Of a stretch of 64,000 nucleotides of DNA, positions 46,067-56,600 are shown one piece after another. The position numbers were made by a program, and so were the translations under genes. Source of the DNA: UBA8199 sp964507045 (GTDB taxonomy: Bacteria > Verrucomicrobiota > Verrucomicrobiia > Limisphaerales > UBA8199); contig CAZDOO010000008.1 in NCBI GenBank assembly GCA_964507045.1, forward strand, positions 33,325 through 97,324, given 5' to 3'. Below the pieces are notes generated by a model. That model saw only the letters and a list, made by a program, of their open reading frames with translations, was not told the origin of the DNA and did not search any database. Position 1 is the stretch's first letter; every line of letters begins with the position of its first letter.

Positions 46067-46654
46067 CTACCTGGTGACGAGGTCGTCCGCGGTCCACATG
46101 ACCCGGTCCGGGCCGGCGGAGCGGAGTTCCATTTCAGTGCCCGAGAGCTGGTGGAAAAAGAAAGGCGTGCCCCAGTAGTCCACGAGTTCACCCAGGGCGT
46201 TGATGCGCAGGCCGGATACCGCGCTGAGGAACTTCACCTGCCTGGGGTTTTCACCGTTCAAGGCTTTGGTGATTTCCAGGTTCGTGCCGACGGGGTTGCC
46301 GCCGAACCGGGAGCCGTATTGGCTGACGGCGTTGCGCAGGTTGCCCAGGACAGTGGCGGGCTCCATCGCCGGTGGCGTATCAGCCGAACCGAGCTGGAAT
46401 GGCGTGTTCGGGGGCGGCGGCGTGGTCGGAAAAACAGAAGGGGAGGCCGTCGGGGAGGAGGCGGGCAAGGCCGGGTTATCTGCGGGGGTCGGCCCCAAGG
46501 GTGCCCCGGAGGCTGCGGGCGGCGGCGAGGCCGGGACGGGGCTTGTGGATGCGGCACGGTCCCGTGCTGTCTGCGGTCCTCCGCGCAAAAGCAGAAAGCA
46601 GAGGGCCGCCCCGATGGCGGCGCAGATAGCTAGGATGGTCAGCGGCCTGGTCAA
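46067..46654 (-). CDS. Exported proline-rich protein with pseudopilin-like C-terminal domain
   Basis: 195 residues starting with TTG 46654, which overlaps the stop of the DUF1501 gene as TTGA; no ATG or GTG fits better. LTILAICAAIGAALCFLLL is a signal anchor near the N-terminus. A Pro/Ser/Ala-rich linker (about 25-95) follows. The C-terminal domain (about 120-195) contains NALGELVDYWGTPFFFHQLS and MELRSAGPDRVMWTADDLV. This resembles the domain seen after the helix in verrucomicrobial type II secretion-like pseudopilins, here without the pilin helix. It is translationally coupled to the DUF1501 gene, so it may work with that exported system. Confidence 0.6.
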   Translation of the reverse strand: MTRPLTILAICAAIGAALCFLLLRGGPQTARDRAASTSPVPASPPPAASGAPLGPTPADNPALPASSPTASPSVFPTTPPPPNTPFQLGSADTPPAMEPATVLGNLRNAVSQYGSRFGGNPVGTNLEITKALNGENPRQVKFLSAVSGLRINALGELVDYWGTPFFFHQLSGTEMELRSAGPDRVMWTADDLVTR

Positions 46655-48189
46655 ATGAAGCCGAGGTTGGCGGAGGCAAACCGTCCGAGGTTCGGGAAGA
46701 CAGTCGTGAGGTTGCTGTTGTCCACGCCGAACCAAGTGGCCAGTGTGGCGAAGTATTGGTCGCAGGCGGTGGTTGGAATCCAGCGCCCGGTGCTGGTGTC
46801 GTCCGGGCCATTGACGGTGAGGGTGGGGAAAGTGCCGTAGGTCTTCCGGCCCTGGACCGCGCCGCCCAGGATCAAGTGATGGCTGCCCCAACCGTGGTCG
46901 CTGCCCTGGCCGTTGCCCGGGAAGGTGCGGCCAAAGTCGCTGCAGGTAAAGGCGGTCACGCGTTGGGCAAAGGTGGAGTCTCCGTGCAGGGTGCCAATCT
47001 GGTCCATGGCGCTTTGGAAGGCATTCAGGCACTGGCTCAGTTCGGCCAGCAGATTGGCATGGGAGCCGTTGAGGACGGAGCCGCCGGCGGGCTGATCGGT
47101 TTGGCCGCTGTGAAGGTCAAAGCCGCCGACTTGGCAGAAGAAGATCTGCCGTTTCATGCCGAAGCCGCCGTTGTCGGCGGTGCGATGGCCGGCTTCGATG
47201 AGCCGGGCGATCATCTTGAGCTGCGGCCCAAGCGAGGAGTTGAACTTGACGCTGCTGGTGGGCGTGATGACCTGGAAGGGGCTCGAACCGGGGAACGGGG
47301 TGGCCCAGAACTGCTGAGTGCCGGAAGGATCCGCGGTTGCCGCGATCGCGCTGTTCAAGAGCGAGCCGGTGCTGATTGCATGGCTGGCGACGCTGGCATA
47401 AGTCTGGGCCTGCAAATTGGGGTACGACAGGCCGAGAATGTTGGTCAGCGCGGTTAGCCGTGCCCCTGTGACCCCTTGCAGGGAAATGGCGCCGGAAGTG
47501 GAGACAGAATACTGCGACACCACATTGCCGACCTCGAAGGTGTTCGCGCCCGCCAGAGTCACGGATAGGGAGACCGGCGTGCCGGGTTGAACGGCGTCGA
47601 GCAAATCCGCGCAGCGCCCGCCCCAGCCGGTGAGCGCGGGCTGGTCGGGGATGGACGTTTGCCACTGAGTGACCTGGTCGGCGTGCGAGAAGAGCTGGGC
47701 GGGTCTTTTCGCGGGGCTGGAGAGGTATAGCGCCCGGGTGAGGGGATAGACGAGCGTGCCGGTATTGAAGAGGATGGCGAGCTTGCCCTGACCGAAGAGG
47801 GTTCGGAGCTGGCTGCAGCAAGGATGCAGGCCGTAGTTGTGGCCGTCGAAATTCAGCGGAGTGTAATCAACGGCGGGCGAGACGGTGTCATCCAAGGCTA
47901 GCTTCAGGATGTTGGCTTGGGGAATGGCAAGGACCGGGGTGCGGATGGCGGCGTAGTTGTTGTACTCGGAGGGAATAGTGGGGATGACCAGGTTGTTCGA
48001 GTCGTTGCCGCCGGCCAGGAAGATGCAAACCAGGGCCTTGTAGTCGGTGATGTTGGATTGGGCCACGGCGGCGTTCATGAACCGTAGGTCGCGAACGGCG
48101 GAAGTCAGGGCGGCGGTGCCAACGGCAGCACACGCAGCCTGCCGAATGAACTGCCGGCGGTTCAGGGCGGAGGCGAGGTTTCTTTCCAT
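46651..48189 (-). CDS. DUF1501 protein with Tat signal
   Basis: 512 residues. LNRRQFIRQAACAAVG at the N-terminus is a twin-arginine signal, so the protein is probably exported folded. DUF1501 hallmarks are VCIFLAGGNDSNNLVIP near the start and, near the end, FTCSDFGRTFPGNGQGSDHGWGS with GSDHGWGSHHLILGG. The fold is thought to resemble sulfatase/alkaline-phosphatase-like enzymes. The aspartate and histidines in the C-terminal motif may bind metal, but the activity is unknown. DUF1501 genes are nearly always next to DUF1800 genes, as here (stop and start 6 bp apart). Confidence 0.92.
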   Translation of the reverse strand: MERNLASALNRRQFIRQAACAAVGTAALTSAVRDLRFMNAAVAQSNITDYKALVCIFLAGGNDSNNLVIPTIPSEYNNYAAIRTPVLAIPQANILKLALDDTVSPAVDYTPLNFDGHNYGLHPCCSQLRTLFGQGKLAILFNTGTLVYPLTRALYLSSPAKRPAQLFSHADQVTQWQTSIPDQPALTGWGGRCADLLDAVQPGTPVSLSVTLAGANTFEVGNVVSQYSVSTSGAISLQGVTGARLTALTNILGLSYPNLQAQTYASVASHAISTGSLLNSAIAATADPSGTQQFWATPFPGSSPFQVITPTSSVKFNSSLGPQLKMIARLIEAGHRTADNGGFGMKRQIFFCQVGGFDLHSGQTDQPAGGSVLNGSHANLLAELSQCLNAFQSAMDQIGTLHGDSTFAQRVTAFTCSDFGRTFPGNGQGSDHGWGSHHLILGGAVQGRKTYGTFPTLTVNGPDDTSTGRWIPTTACDQYFATLATWFGVDNSNLTTVFPNLGRFASANLGFI

Positions 48190-48195
48190 AAGCAG

Positions 48196-51100
48196 CTATT
48201 TCTGGATGGTGAAGTCGGGAGAGTTAATGATGAGGTGGACGACTGCCCGGACGCGATCCCGCATCTGGGCATAGGTCGGAGTCGGAGTGGTGTAGCCAAG
48301 CGTGGTCGTGTAATTGATAATCTCCGTTCTGGCGGAGGCGCTCAGCTGGCCGCCGCAGAGCAAGGAGTTCAGCGAGTCCACCAGCCCCGGAATGCCCGTG
48401 TTGGAGGTGGTGGCGGGCGTCATCCAGGGACTCAGATCAATCACGATGGCGCCGCCGCCGTTGTTGAAGCTGCTGATGCCGTTGGTATTATTGTTATTCA
48501 CCAGCACGCCACCCTGGAGGAAATTCATCTGCCAGGAAACTGTCGTGTCCGAAGTCAGTTGGAATTCGGGTGTGGTCAAGCCCGCGGTGGTCAATGCGCC
48601 CGGGAACTTGTAGTCCGGGAAGAAGAAGTTGAAGACAGTGGGCGAACTCAAGGGCGTCTGTGCCAGGGCCATGCTCGTGCCGGTATCAGTCGAGTTGAGA
48701 ATCCAGGTGCCCCACTGGACCAGGACGTTGCCGGACCGGGGAATGGGCGGAGCGATGAGCGGGAAGACGGTTGCGCTGCTTTGGGTTTGGTTGGCGTTGC
48801 TGAGCACGAGAGTGGTGAAATGGGTCGCGTCAGGCACACTCAGCACCTGGTACTGGCCGTCCGCCGGGTTGCCGGCGGCAGTGAAGTTGAGGTAGATGTT
48901 GTCTCCGGGACTCAGGCCGTGCGCCAGGGAGGTGCTGTAAGTCAGATTGGTCTTGCTCGAGACTACAAAGCCGCCCCCCGTCAACTTGGGCATCACGCAG
49001 GCACCGGTCCTCGAGGTGGTATCCGCGGTTAGGACGGCGAAGTTGCTGGTGTTGGTGCTGGAGACGACCTGGTAGATTCCGCTGGCGGCCCCGCCACTGA
49101 CAAACTGGAGATAGACCGGCTGGCCGAGCGTGACCGCATGGCTGCTGATGGTGACGAAAACAACGTTGGTGGTAACGAGGCTCGCGGTGAGGGCATTGGA
49201 GATGGTCGTGTTGGGGACTTGCGCATATGTCCCGCTCGCCATGCCGGGGGCCGTGCATGTAAACGTGGTTAGGCTGGTGACGGTTGCGGTATAGCCCTGC
49301 GGAGGCGGGGGCGCCTTGCCGGAGGTGTCCGTCCACGCCAGGGAGACGATGTCGCTGTTGTTGAGGCGGTGGGTGTTGGTGGTGGTGACGGTGATCGTCT
49401 GATTGGTGGTCTGGCTGTAGGTGCCGCCCAGCGGGGCGGGAGCCGGAAAGGCTCGTGCGGTGGCGGTGACGCGCAGCAGGGGCTCGCGCTGCTTGCCGAA
49501 GCTGGTGGCGGCCAGAGCAACGGGGCTGCGGGCCTCGTAATCGAGCAGGATGGCCTTGATGACCGCCTGCAGATCGCCGCGGACCCCGGCGCCGTTGTTA
49601 TTAAACGCTTGGACGACCCGATACAGATACCCGGGGCTGGGGCTGCTGGTCACCAGCCGTTGGATAAGCTGGCGGCAAATGAAGGGGCCGACGTTCTGGT
49701 TGTTGAAGATCGAGTCCAGGGCTAGTTCGAGGTCCTGGGAACAGTAACTGTCGAAGTTTGTGCTGGACGAGTCCGCCTGGCTGCCCCATGCCTGCGGCAG
49801 CACGACGTTGTCCAGCATCAATTTAGTGTTTAGATCATGGTGGGTTGGCACCAGCACCATCGGGTTGGTGTAGTTCGCGCCGGGGCTGAAGCCGGTGGGC
49901 AGGCGGCCGTTGGCCTGGTTGGTCTGGTAATAATTCCAGCCCGTAAACGTCGCGGCGAAACCCAGAATGACGTTCTGGTCGTAGGTGGGCACGAGATTCC
50001 CCGTCGAATCCATCACCAGCGAGCCGTCGGGCCAGAGGCGGTTCAGGCCGATGGAGAACAACTGCAGGATTTCCCGCGCGTAATTCTCATTGGCATGGGT
50101 GCCATTGAGGAGGCTGCCTTTGTCGTTGCCTTGCATGTTCAGGTAGAGGCCCATTGCCGGGGTCAGAGTGACGGCTTTGAGCAGCCCGCGGAAGTTGCCG
50201 AAGGCATTGTCCAGCAAGGTGTCGTAGTAAGAGGTCAGGGCCAGCCCATTGTCCTGCAGCACGCCGGCTTCAGAGACCACCATGATTTCGCTCAGGGCAA
50301 AGGCGATGCGCTGCCGCAGTTGGTCGGGGGCGGTGATGGAGAGCCGCCACCAGTCGTTAAAGACGGTGTTGCCCGGATAAGGTGATGTCGGGTCAGAACT
50401 TTTGTTGGCCAGGATGAGTGGGAGATGGCGTGTAGCCGGCAGGCTGAACTGGCCCAGAAGCCAGTTCGTGTAGCCGATGGACTGCACAGTGGCGACGTCG
50501 TTGGAACTGGGCCCGAAGGTGGCCTGAATGAGGAAACGCGCCGCCGCACTGGCGCTGGCGTGGTCATCGGCCCAGGCCGGAGGTGCCGCCGGGGGGGTGA
50601 ACGAGCCGGAGCCCTCGGCTCGTGAAAAGTGGCCAATGAGCTCGCCGTCTGGATAATTGCCGCTGAGAATGGTGATGTAAGCCTTGCCCTGGTTAAGGAG
50701 CTGAATCACGTCCGACGAGGAGAGGCTGCCCACGGAGCGGATGTTCCAGAGGTAGCTTCCGTTAGGCTGGGGGGAGGCGGCCGAAATGTCATAGAGAATG
50801 AGGCTCGGGCTGCCCAGGTAGGGATCGTTGTCAATATGCTCGCCCGTGACCGTGGAGGACAGGCCGCTAAATGAGAAGTTGAGGACGGCCTTGGAATTGT
50901 CTGCGCTGAGCCGCAGGGTGGCGGAGCCGAAACACGTGTTGGTTACGCCGGTGACGGGGAGCATATTGGCAACGTAAAGGGTGCCGGGCGCGACTGAGGG
51001 CGGCGGCGGATAGTAGGGAGAGAGAACATAGCCCGGCACAACCCCGCTGGGGGTGTTGTTGGTGCCTGTAGAATCCTGGAGCCAGCCGACTGACCAGTTG

Positions 51101-53196
51101 TCCCCCGCGCCCACGCCGGCCTTGTGCAGGATTTCAAGGTAGTAGCGTTGCCCGGCCACGAGGGCGAGCCAGCTGGATTTCTGGTCTGGCTGCAGGTTCC
51201 ATTGGCGCGGGGCAGAACCATTGGGGGAAACAAAAGCACGGCGGACCTTGTTGGCCGGTTCACTGTCGTTCGAGAGCCACAGCTCGGCTGAGTCGCTCGC
51301 GGCGATCCAGAAATAGTAGTTCCCGGTCGTCGGCGCGGTCAGGTAGCCGCGAATGCGCTCACCGTAATCATCGCCGTGATCGGTGATGCCTTCCAGGTTG
51401 CCCAGGGCTGCGCTGCTGCTGGCGGCTGTGCCAACCGGAATATCGGCGATGTCGACCCCGGGCGCATTTGTCCAGACTTCCCGGATCACAGAGCTGCCGG
51501 TATCAAAGATCGTGACCACCAGCGCCGACCCGGCGGCGCCGACGGAATTGCTTGCGGTAAGCATGACCTGGAAATCACCCGCCAGCGTGGGAGTGCCGCT
51601 GAGCAAGCCGCTCGTGGGGTTAAACGTCAGCCCTGGGGGCAAAGGAGCGGCGCTGTACTGCATCGCGGAGTTGGCGCCGACCACGGAAAAACTGAAGGGC
51701 TGGTGGATGAATCCGACCGCGGTGAGGGGACTGATGACCGTTGTTGCGGATTGCGTGACGTTGGTCGGGTAGAGCCGGCTGGTGGGGATGACCTGCTTGG
51801 ACTGGTTGGGGCTGTACCAGGAAAGATGCGTCGCCGCGGCAGTGGGGGTTCCGTCGGCATGGTAATATTCCATTTTGAGATTGTAGCGCACGCCCCCTTG
51901 CAGGTTGATTGTGCCGGTGATGTCCGAGGCAGACTTGTTTGTCCAGGCGTTGATAATGAGTTGGTCGTTCACCCAGAGTCTTACCCCGTCGTCGGTGTTG
52001 GCCACGAAGTAGTAAGTCTCGGAATACTGCGGCTGCACCTGGCCCAGCCAGCGGATGCAGTAGTAACCGGTATTGGTAAAGGGCAGGGTGGTGCTCCAGG
52101 TGAAATCAATGTTGGTGTCCACGCGCGTGAGCCTGAGGTTGGCGGAATTGAAGTTGGTGCTGCTGGAGTAGGTCGAGCTGGCGTTGGTGTAATAGTAGCC
52201 GGTGAGGCCAGTGCCGGCGGGTGTTTGCGAGGGGTAGATGGTAATACTGGCATTGCTGAAGACGCTGACGGTGTAGCCGGTGCCCGGCAGCACGTTGAGC
52301 GTCGCCACCACCGGCGCCAGCAGGTTCGTGTTGGCGAGCGGCGTCAGCGTGATCGCTTTCGAACTCGTTCCGACCGGCAGGGTGACCGACCGCGCCAAAG
52401 CCTGGTGGTCCACCCCTTCCGTGGCGCAGCCAACTCCCGGACCGCCCAAGCCAAGGTTGACCGTTACTGTGTTCAGCGGGAAGCCTCCGCGCGTGACTGT
52501 GAACTGGCCGAAGTTGGCCGGGTTTTGGCCCGAGTCGGGCTGGCTGGCGGTCGGGTCGGTGGCGGCAATGGCCACCACATTCTGCGATGCGAGTTTGCTG
52601 GTGGCGTAGGCGTAATCGCCCATCGGCTGGCCGCTGCCGTCCAGTTGGCTGTTGCTTGCCGCCTTGGTCGGATCGAGGCCGAGTCTGTATTCCTCCCAAT
52701 CATTCACCCCGTCGCCGTCCGTGTCCACGTCCGCAATCGCCACCCGGAAGAACTTGCGCGCCTGGCTCGCGGACGCGGCAAGTGTGACGACGGTGCCCGT
52801 TCGCACCACCAGGGTCATATCGTTTGTCCAGTCGGAAGGCGCGCCGTTGGTCAACCCCGGCACACTCTGCAACCCATACTGTTTGCCGAGGGCACAAGGC
52901 AGACTAACGGTGAAGTTGGTTTCCGAACGGCTTATGAGGGCGATTCTCGGCGCGGAGTTCAAGTCCAAGGGATTTGTTCCTGAGAGGCTCTCCAGGCCGT
53001 TGGACACACCGTCGTTGTCCGCATCGCCGTTATAGGTCAGCGCGGTGGTGCCGTAAATCAACTCCCAGATGTCGCTCATCCCGTTGCTGTTGAGGTCAAT
53101 CTTCTGGGCGTGGAGGGGGGCGGTGGCCAGAACCGCGCCCAGCAGCGCGGCGAGGCGCCAGGCATTATGAAGTGGGTGCTTTAGACAAGGGCGCAT
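48196..53196 (-). CDS. Giant exported DUF1800 protein with PA14 and CHRD domains
   Basis: 1666 residues. A signal peptide (1-30) is followed by calcium-binding thrombospondin type 3-like repeats (DADNDGVSNGLE, about 55-70; DVDTDGDGVNDWEEYRLGLD, about 155-178). PA14 domains lie at about 330-475 (GLTGYYYTNAS, DDGVRLWVNDQLI) and 567-722 (YYFWIAASDSAELWLSND), with an Ig-like PIG domain between them (about 490-560). A CHRD-like domain is at about 735-857 (GTLYVANMLP, GNYPDGELIGHFS). The DUF1800 domain starts at about 879 (ARFLIQATFGPSSNDVATVQ) and reaches the end, with embedded Ig-like strands near 1270-1470. DUF1800 partners DUF1501. PA14 suggests carbohydrate binding. It is one gene with intact frame and signal; the function of the pair is unknown. 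Confidence 0.9.
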   Translation of the reverse strand: MRPCLKHPLHNAWRLAALLGAVLATAPLHAQKIDLNSNGMSDIWELIYGTTALTYNGDADNDGVSNGLESLSGTNPLDLNSAPRIALISRSETNFTVSLPCALGKQYGLQSVPGLTNGAPSDWTNDMTLVVRTGTVVTLAASASQARKFFRVAIADVDTDGDGVNDWEEYRLGLDPTKAASNSQLDGSGQPMGDYAYATSKLASQNVVAIAATDPTASQPDSGQNPANFGQFTVTRGGFPLNTVTVNLGLGGPGVGCATEGVDHQALARSVTLPVGTSSKAITLTPLANTNLLAPVVATLNVLPGTGYTVSVFSNASITIYPSQTPAGTGLTGYYYTNASSTYSSSTNFNSANLRLTRVDTNIDFTWSTTLPFTNTGYYCIRWLGQVQPQYSETYYFVANTDDGVRLWVNDQLIINAWTNKSASDITGTINLQGGVRYNLKMEYYHADGTPTAAATHLSWYSPNQSKQVIPTSRLYPTNVTQSATTVISPLTAVGFIHQPFSFSVVGANSAMQYSAAPLPPGLTFNPTSGLLSGTPTLAGDFQVMLTASNSVGAAGSALVVTIFDTGSSVIREVWTNAPGVDIADIPVGTAASSSAALGNLEGITDHGDDYGERIRGYLTAPTTGNYYFWIAASDSAELWLSNDSEPANKVRRAFVSPNGSAPRQWNLQPDQKSSWLALVAGQRYYLEILHKAGVGAGDNWSVGWLQDSTGTNNTPSGVVPGYVLSPYYPPPPSVAPGTLYVANMLPVTGVTNTCFGSATLRLSADNSKAVLNFSFSGLSSTVTGEHIDNDPYLGSPSLILYDISAASPQPNGSYLWNIRSVGSLSSSDVIQLLNQGKAYITILSGNYPDGELIGHFSRAEGSGSFTPPAAPPAWADDHASASAAARFLIQATFGPSSNDVATVQSIGYTNWLLGQFSLPATRHLPLILANKSSDPTSPYPGNTVFNDWWRLSITAPDQLRQRIAFALSEIMVVSEAGVLQDNGLALTSYYDTLLDNAFGNFRGLLKAVTLTPAMGLYLNMQGNDKGSLLNGTHANENYAREILQLFSIGLNRLWPDGSLVMDSTGNLVPTYDQNVILGFAATFTGWNYYQTNQANGRLPTGFSPGANYTNPMVLVPTHHDLNTKLMLDNVVLPQAWGSQADSSSTNFDSYCSQDLELALDSIFNNQNVGPFICRQLIQRLVTSSPSPGYLYRVVQAFNNNGAGVRGDLQAVIKAILLDYEARSPVALAATSFGKQREPLLRVTATARAFPAPAPLGGTYSQTTNQTITVTTTNTHRLNNSDIVSLAWTDTSGKAPPPPQGYTATVTSLTTFTCTAPGMASGTYAQVPNTTISNALTASLVTTNVVFVTISSHAVTLGQPVYLQFVSGGAASGIYQVVSSTNTSNFAVLTADTTSRTGACVMPKLTGGGFVVSSKTNLTYSTSLAHGLSPGDNIYLNFTAAGNPADGQYQVLSVPDATHFTTLVLSNANQTQSSATVFPLIAPPIPRSGNVLVQWGTWILNSTDTGTSMALAQTPLSSPTVFNFFFPDYKFPGALTTAGLTTPEFQLTSDTTVSWQMNFLQGGVLVNNNNTNGISSFNNGGGAIVIDLSPWMTPATTSNTGIPGLVDSLNSLLCGGQLSASARTEIINYTTTLGYTTPTPTYAQMRDRVRAVVHLIINSPDFTIQK

Positions 53197-53629
53197 AGAG
53201 AAAACCTTAAGCGTCGGAGGAAGGACTCTTTATAGGCAGTTGACTGCGAGGCTCGGCGGGGTTTGGTTTGTCGGGCTGCTGGAACGTATTCCAGAGAATA
53301 CCCGTGGCAACACAGACAAAACGTTAATTGGCGCATCGCGCGTTGTGTTCAGGGCGATACCAGATTAACCGTGCATCATGTTCCCCCTCCTGTCAAACGG
53401 CAGAGTCCAACCTCGCGGAAAGTGGCGCCGGCGAGATTGGCCCAATCCGAACGGCAAGGTCGAAGATGTGGTTGCTTCCCGCAGCACAGCGCAGGCTTGT
53501 TGTTATGGCCTTTCACTTCGCCGGCTCCCGAACCTTCTGGCGTGCTGATGATGTTGGCGGGAATGGCTGCCTTCGCCAGCTTTCGATCCTCGCGCTGGCT
53601 TGGCGGCAAGCGAGCAGCTCAGGATCCGA
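53197..53629. other. Intergenic region between two giant minus-strand genes
   Basis: 433 bp with no supported gene. On the minus strand a TATAAA box (plus 53229-53234) lies about 33 bp before the DUF1800 ATG but has no recognisable -35. A strong Shine-Dalgarno-like AGGAGGGGG (plus about 53383-53391) is followed by an ATGATGCACGGTTAA mini-ORF of four codons, perhaps a relic or leader. Nothing else is recognised. Confidence 0.4.
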
Positions 53630-56600
53630 TTACAGCGCCCCAGGTCGGCCAGTGATCCTAATTGTGACCCGGCAGGGGGTGCTGTAGGGAAGGAACACAA
53701 GCCCGCCGTCAAACGAGACCCACAGGTCTGCGGTCGCTCTGAAAGAACAGACCGCATTTTCCCCCGGGGCGGGAGGCGGGCAAGTGCCGTCGAAGGTGTG
53801 AATGGTGAGGTCTTTGATGATGGCGCCTTGGGGATAGAGTTCGGGCCACTCGGGCGGGGAGATGTATTGCCCGGCGAGCGGCGGCAGCAGTTCGTCAGGG
53901 AATTGATTGAGCGGTATGCCGCCTACCAGGATCAGGGGGATGGAACCGTTGGTGGCGGGGAGCCATTTCAGCCCGTTGTCCAGGCTCAATTCCGTGAATA
54001 CGTCAAAGAAGCTGCTGATGGCAAACAGGTTGCTGGGCTGGGGCTCAATGCGGGTGATGCCGAGAGAGGCCAGCTTTGGGCTTTCACGAATCATCATGCC
54101 CGGCTGCGGGCCTCCAACAACATCCAGTTGCTCCAGCTCGGCGTCGTACATCTGGAAATCCGGCGGATTGGTAGGTGTGCCCAGGCGGTAGTAGCTTTCG
54201 GTATTGGTTGCGCCGAGGTCGGTGAACTGGAACAGGCCGTTGGTGTCGGCGGTGTTGGTGGCCAGCGTCTGCCAGAACAGCGGGAAAGCAAAGTTGGAAG
54301 CTGCCTGCACCTGGTAGGTCCAGCCGGGAATGCCGGCAACGGTCAATGTGACCGCCCCGCCGCCCTGATTGGTGACGCCGACGATGCGGCTGGCCAGGTC
54401 ACCGACACTCAGCACGGTGAGGTGGATCGGCACGGTGACATTCGTGTAGGGATCGGCCAGGGTGTAAGTGAGCAGGTCCGGGCCGGCATAGTCCGGCTTG
54501 GGCAGGTAGGCCAGTTTGATAGTCCCCAGCATCGCCGCCGTGCCGCCATTGGTGCTCAAGGCGCTAACCTTGATCAGGTTCAATGGGTCGCCGTCCGGAT
54601 CATGATCGCCGGCGAGCAACGCGTCGGCCAGCAAACTGAGCGTCTCGTCTTCCATGACGTAGGCTATGTGGTAACCCGCGACCGGCGGGGTGTTTACCAA
54701 TTGCACCACGCTGCCGGTGCTGCCAAGGAACAGGCCCTGCCCGGGATACGCAGCGCGGACCGGGGTAAAGCCGTGCGGCAGCGCGGAGATGTCCAAGGTG
54801 GCCACGCCGTTGACCAGCGGCACGGGCGGGGCCAGAGGGACGCCATTGGTCTCAAAGGTGACGCTGCCAACGGGCACATTCGTGGCCGGGGCCACAGGGT
54901 TGACTGTGGCCGTGAGAGTTACGTTAGTGCCTGGCAAAGAAGGGTTGGGCGCGGAAGCTGCCAGCGTGGTGGTGGCAATGGGGGCCACAATGATCAGATT
55001 GATCTGGTTGGTCACACTCTCGTCAATCCACACCATACTGCCGGGCACCGGGCCGCCGCTCAGGAAGGCCGGGGCCGGGTTGAAGGAACCGGTCTTGGAG
55101 CCCGCGTAATTGAATAGCCGATAAGTGCCCCCGCCCAACGGGTCCGATCCCAGAACGGTGATGGCGATCACATTGCCGACCAGCGTCAGGTTGCCACCAA
55201 CGACGATCAGGTCGTTAGTGCCGCCACCGATGGCCACAGAGTTGGTCAACTCGAACAAGTTGGTTACGCCTTTGGCCTGGGTCAGATTGTTAAGGAAGGT
55301 GAGGGTGCCGGGGCTGGCGCCCGGCTCAAGCCGACCGAGCCCCTGCGCGATAACATCACCATTCACGATCCCACCACCTTTGAGCGTCTGCGAGGTCGTG
55401 GCACCCAGGATGAAGCCGCCGGCGAGGGCGGAGACGTCGAGGCTTGCGCCTGCGACGACATCAATGACCGGAGTGTTGGGAATCGTCGCCAGGCTGATGA
55501 GGGCCAGCGTCCCCTCATTCACCAGCGTAGCCCCGCTGTAGGTATAGGGAGTTGTTCCGGCGAGAGCCAGGCGGCCACTGCCGGCCTTGGTGAGACTGAA
55601 GCCGCCGCCGATGGCGCCATTTAGGGTCAGGCTGAGGGAAGCCGCCACGCCGATGGTGCTGTCAGCGGCGAGGGTGATCGGGCCGGCGAAGGTATTGCTG
55701 CCGCTGACGGCGTAGAGCGCCCCGCTGCCCCCGCCGCCGCCGCCGGAAATGGTGAGCGGTTCGGCGCTGGCATAGTTGACACCACCCTGGAAGCCGAGGG
55801 CAGCGCCGTTGCTGACCACCGTGCCGCTGCCGGTGGCCCCCAGGGCGTTGTTGGCCGCGACAATCAGCGCGCCGCCTTTGACAATGGTAAGACCGCTGTA
55901 ATTGTTGAGCGCGGCGAGGGTGGCAGTGCCGCTGTTGGCCTTGGTAAAGGCGCCGCTGCCGCCAATGCTGCCGCCCGAAAAGCTGTAAGCGGTGGAGGTA
56001 TTGCTGACGGTCACCGAGCCGGGTGAAACCCCGCCGCCGGCCAAAGCGATGCCTGGGTTGCTGGCGCCGTCGGCAAAAGTGACAAAGTCGCCGTTGCCAT
56101 AAGTGCCAGCGTAGCTGCCGACGTTCCAGTTGGGGGTGGCGGCATCCCAAGTGCCGTTGGCGTAGCCGCCCCAACGGATCTGCGCGCCCGCGTAGCTCAG
56201 GGTCAGCTTGGGACGGTGGGCCGCCAACACCCCTTCGCGGGAGGTGAATTCGCCGTACACGATGTTGCCATCACCCTCCCACCAGCTCGAGAACAACAGG
56301 AAGCCGTTGTTGGGCTGGCCGCCGTACCACTGCTGGACGCTGGGCTGCACATTGAACGGCACCCAATTGAGGGGCGGAATGGCATTGGTTTTCTGCACAG
56401 GGTTGCCGTCAGTCTTCTTGACGTAGTTTTCCCCGTTGCCATCGTCCACCTTGTTGTTCCATGGGCCAATGGCGGGGTCGCTGCCGTAACCCCACTTGTT
56501 GGGATCCACTTCCGCCTGCCCGAAGTAGAGCCAATTGACCCCCTCGCCGCTCTGCCCGATGCGATTGTTCTCATACCACACGTTGGTGGGACCGACCCGA

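Noticed and set aside
51376..52983. A 535-codon plus-strand frame opposite the DUF1800 gene.
   Set aside because: Antisense to a protein with clear PA14, Ig and DUF1800 motifs; its own sequence is biased and featureless.
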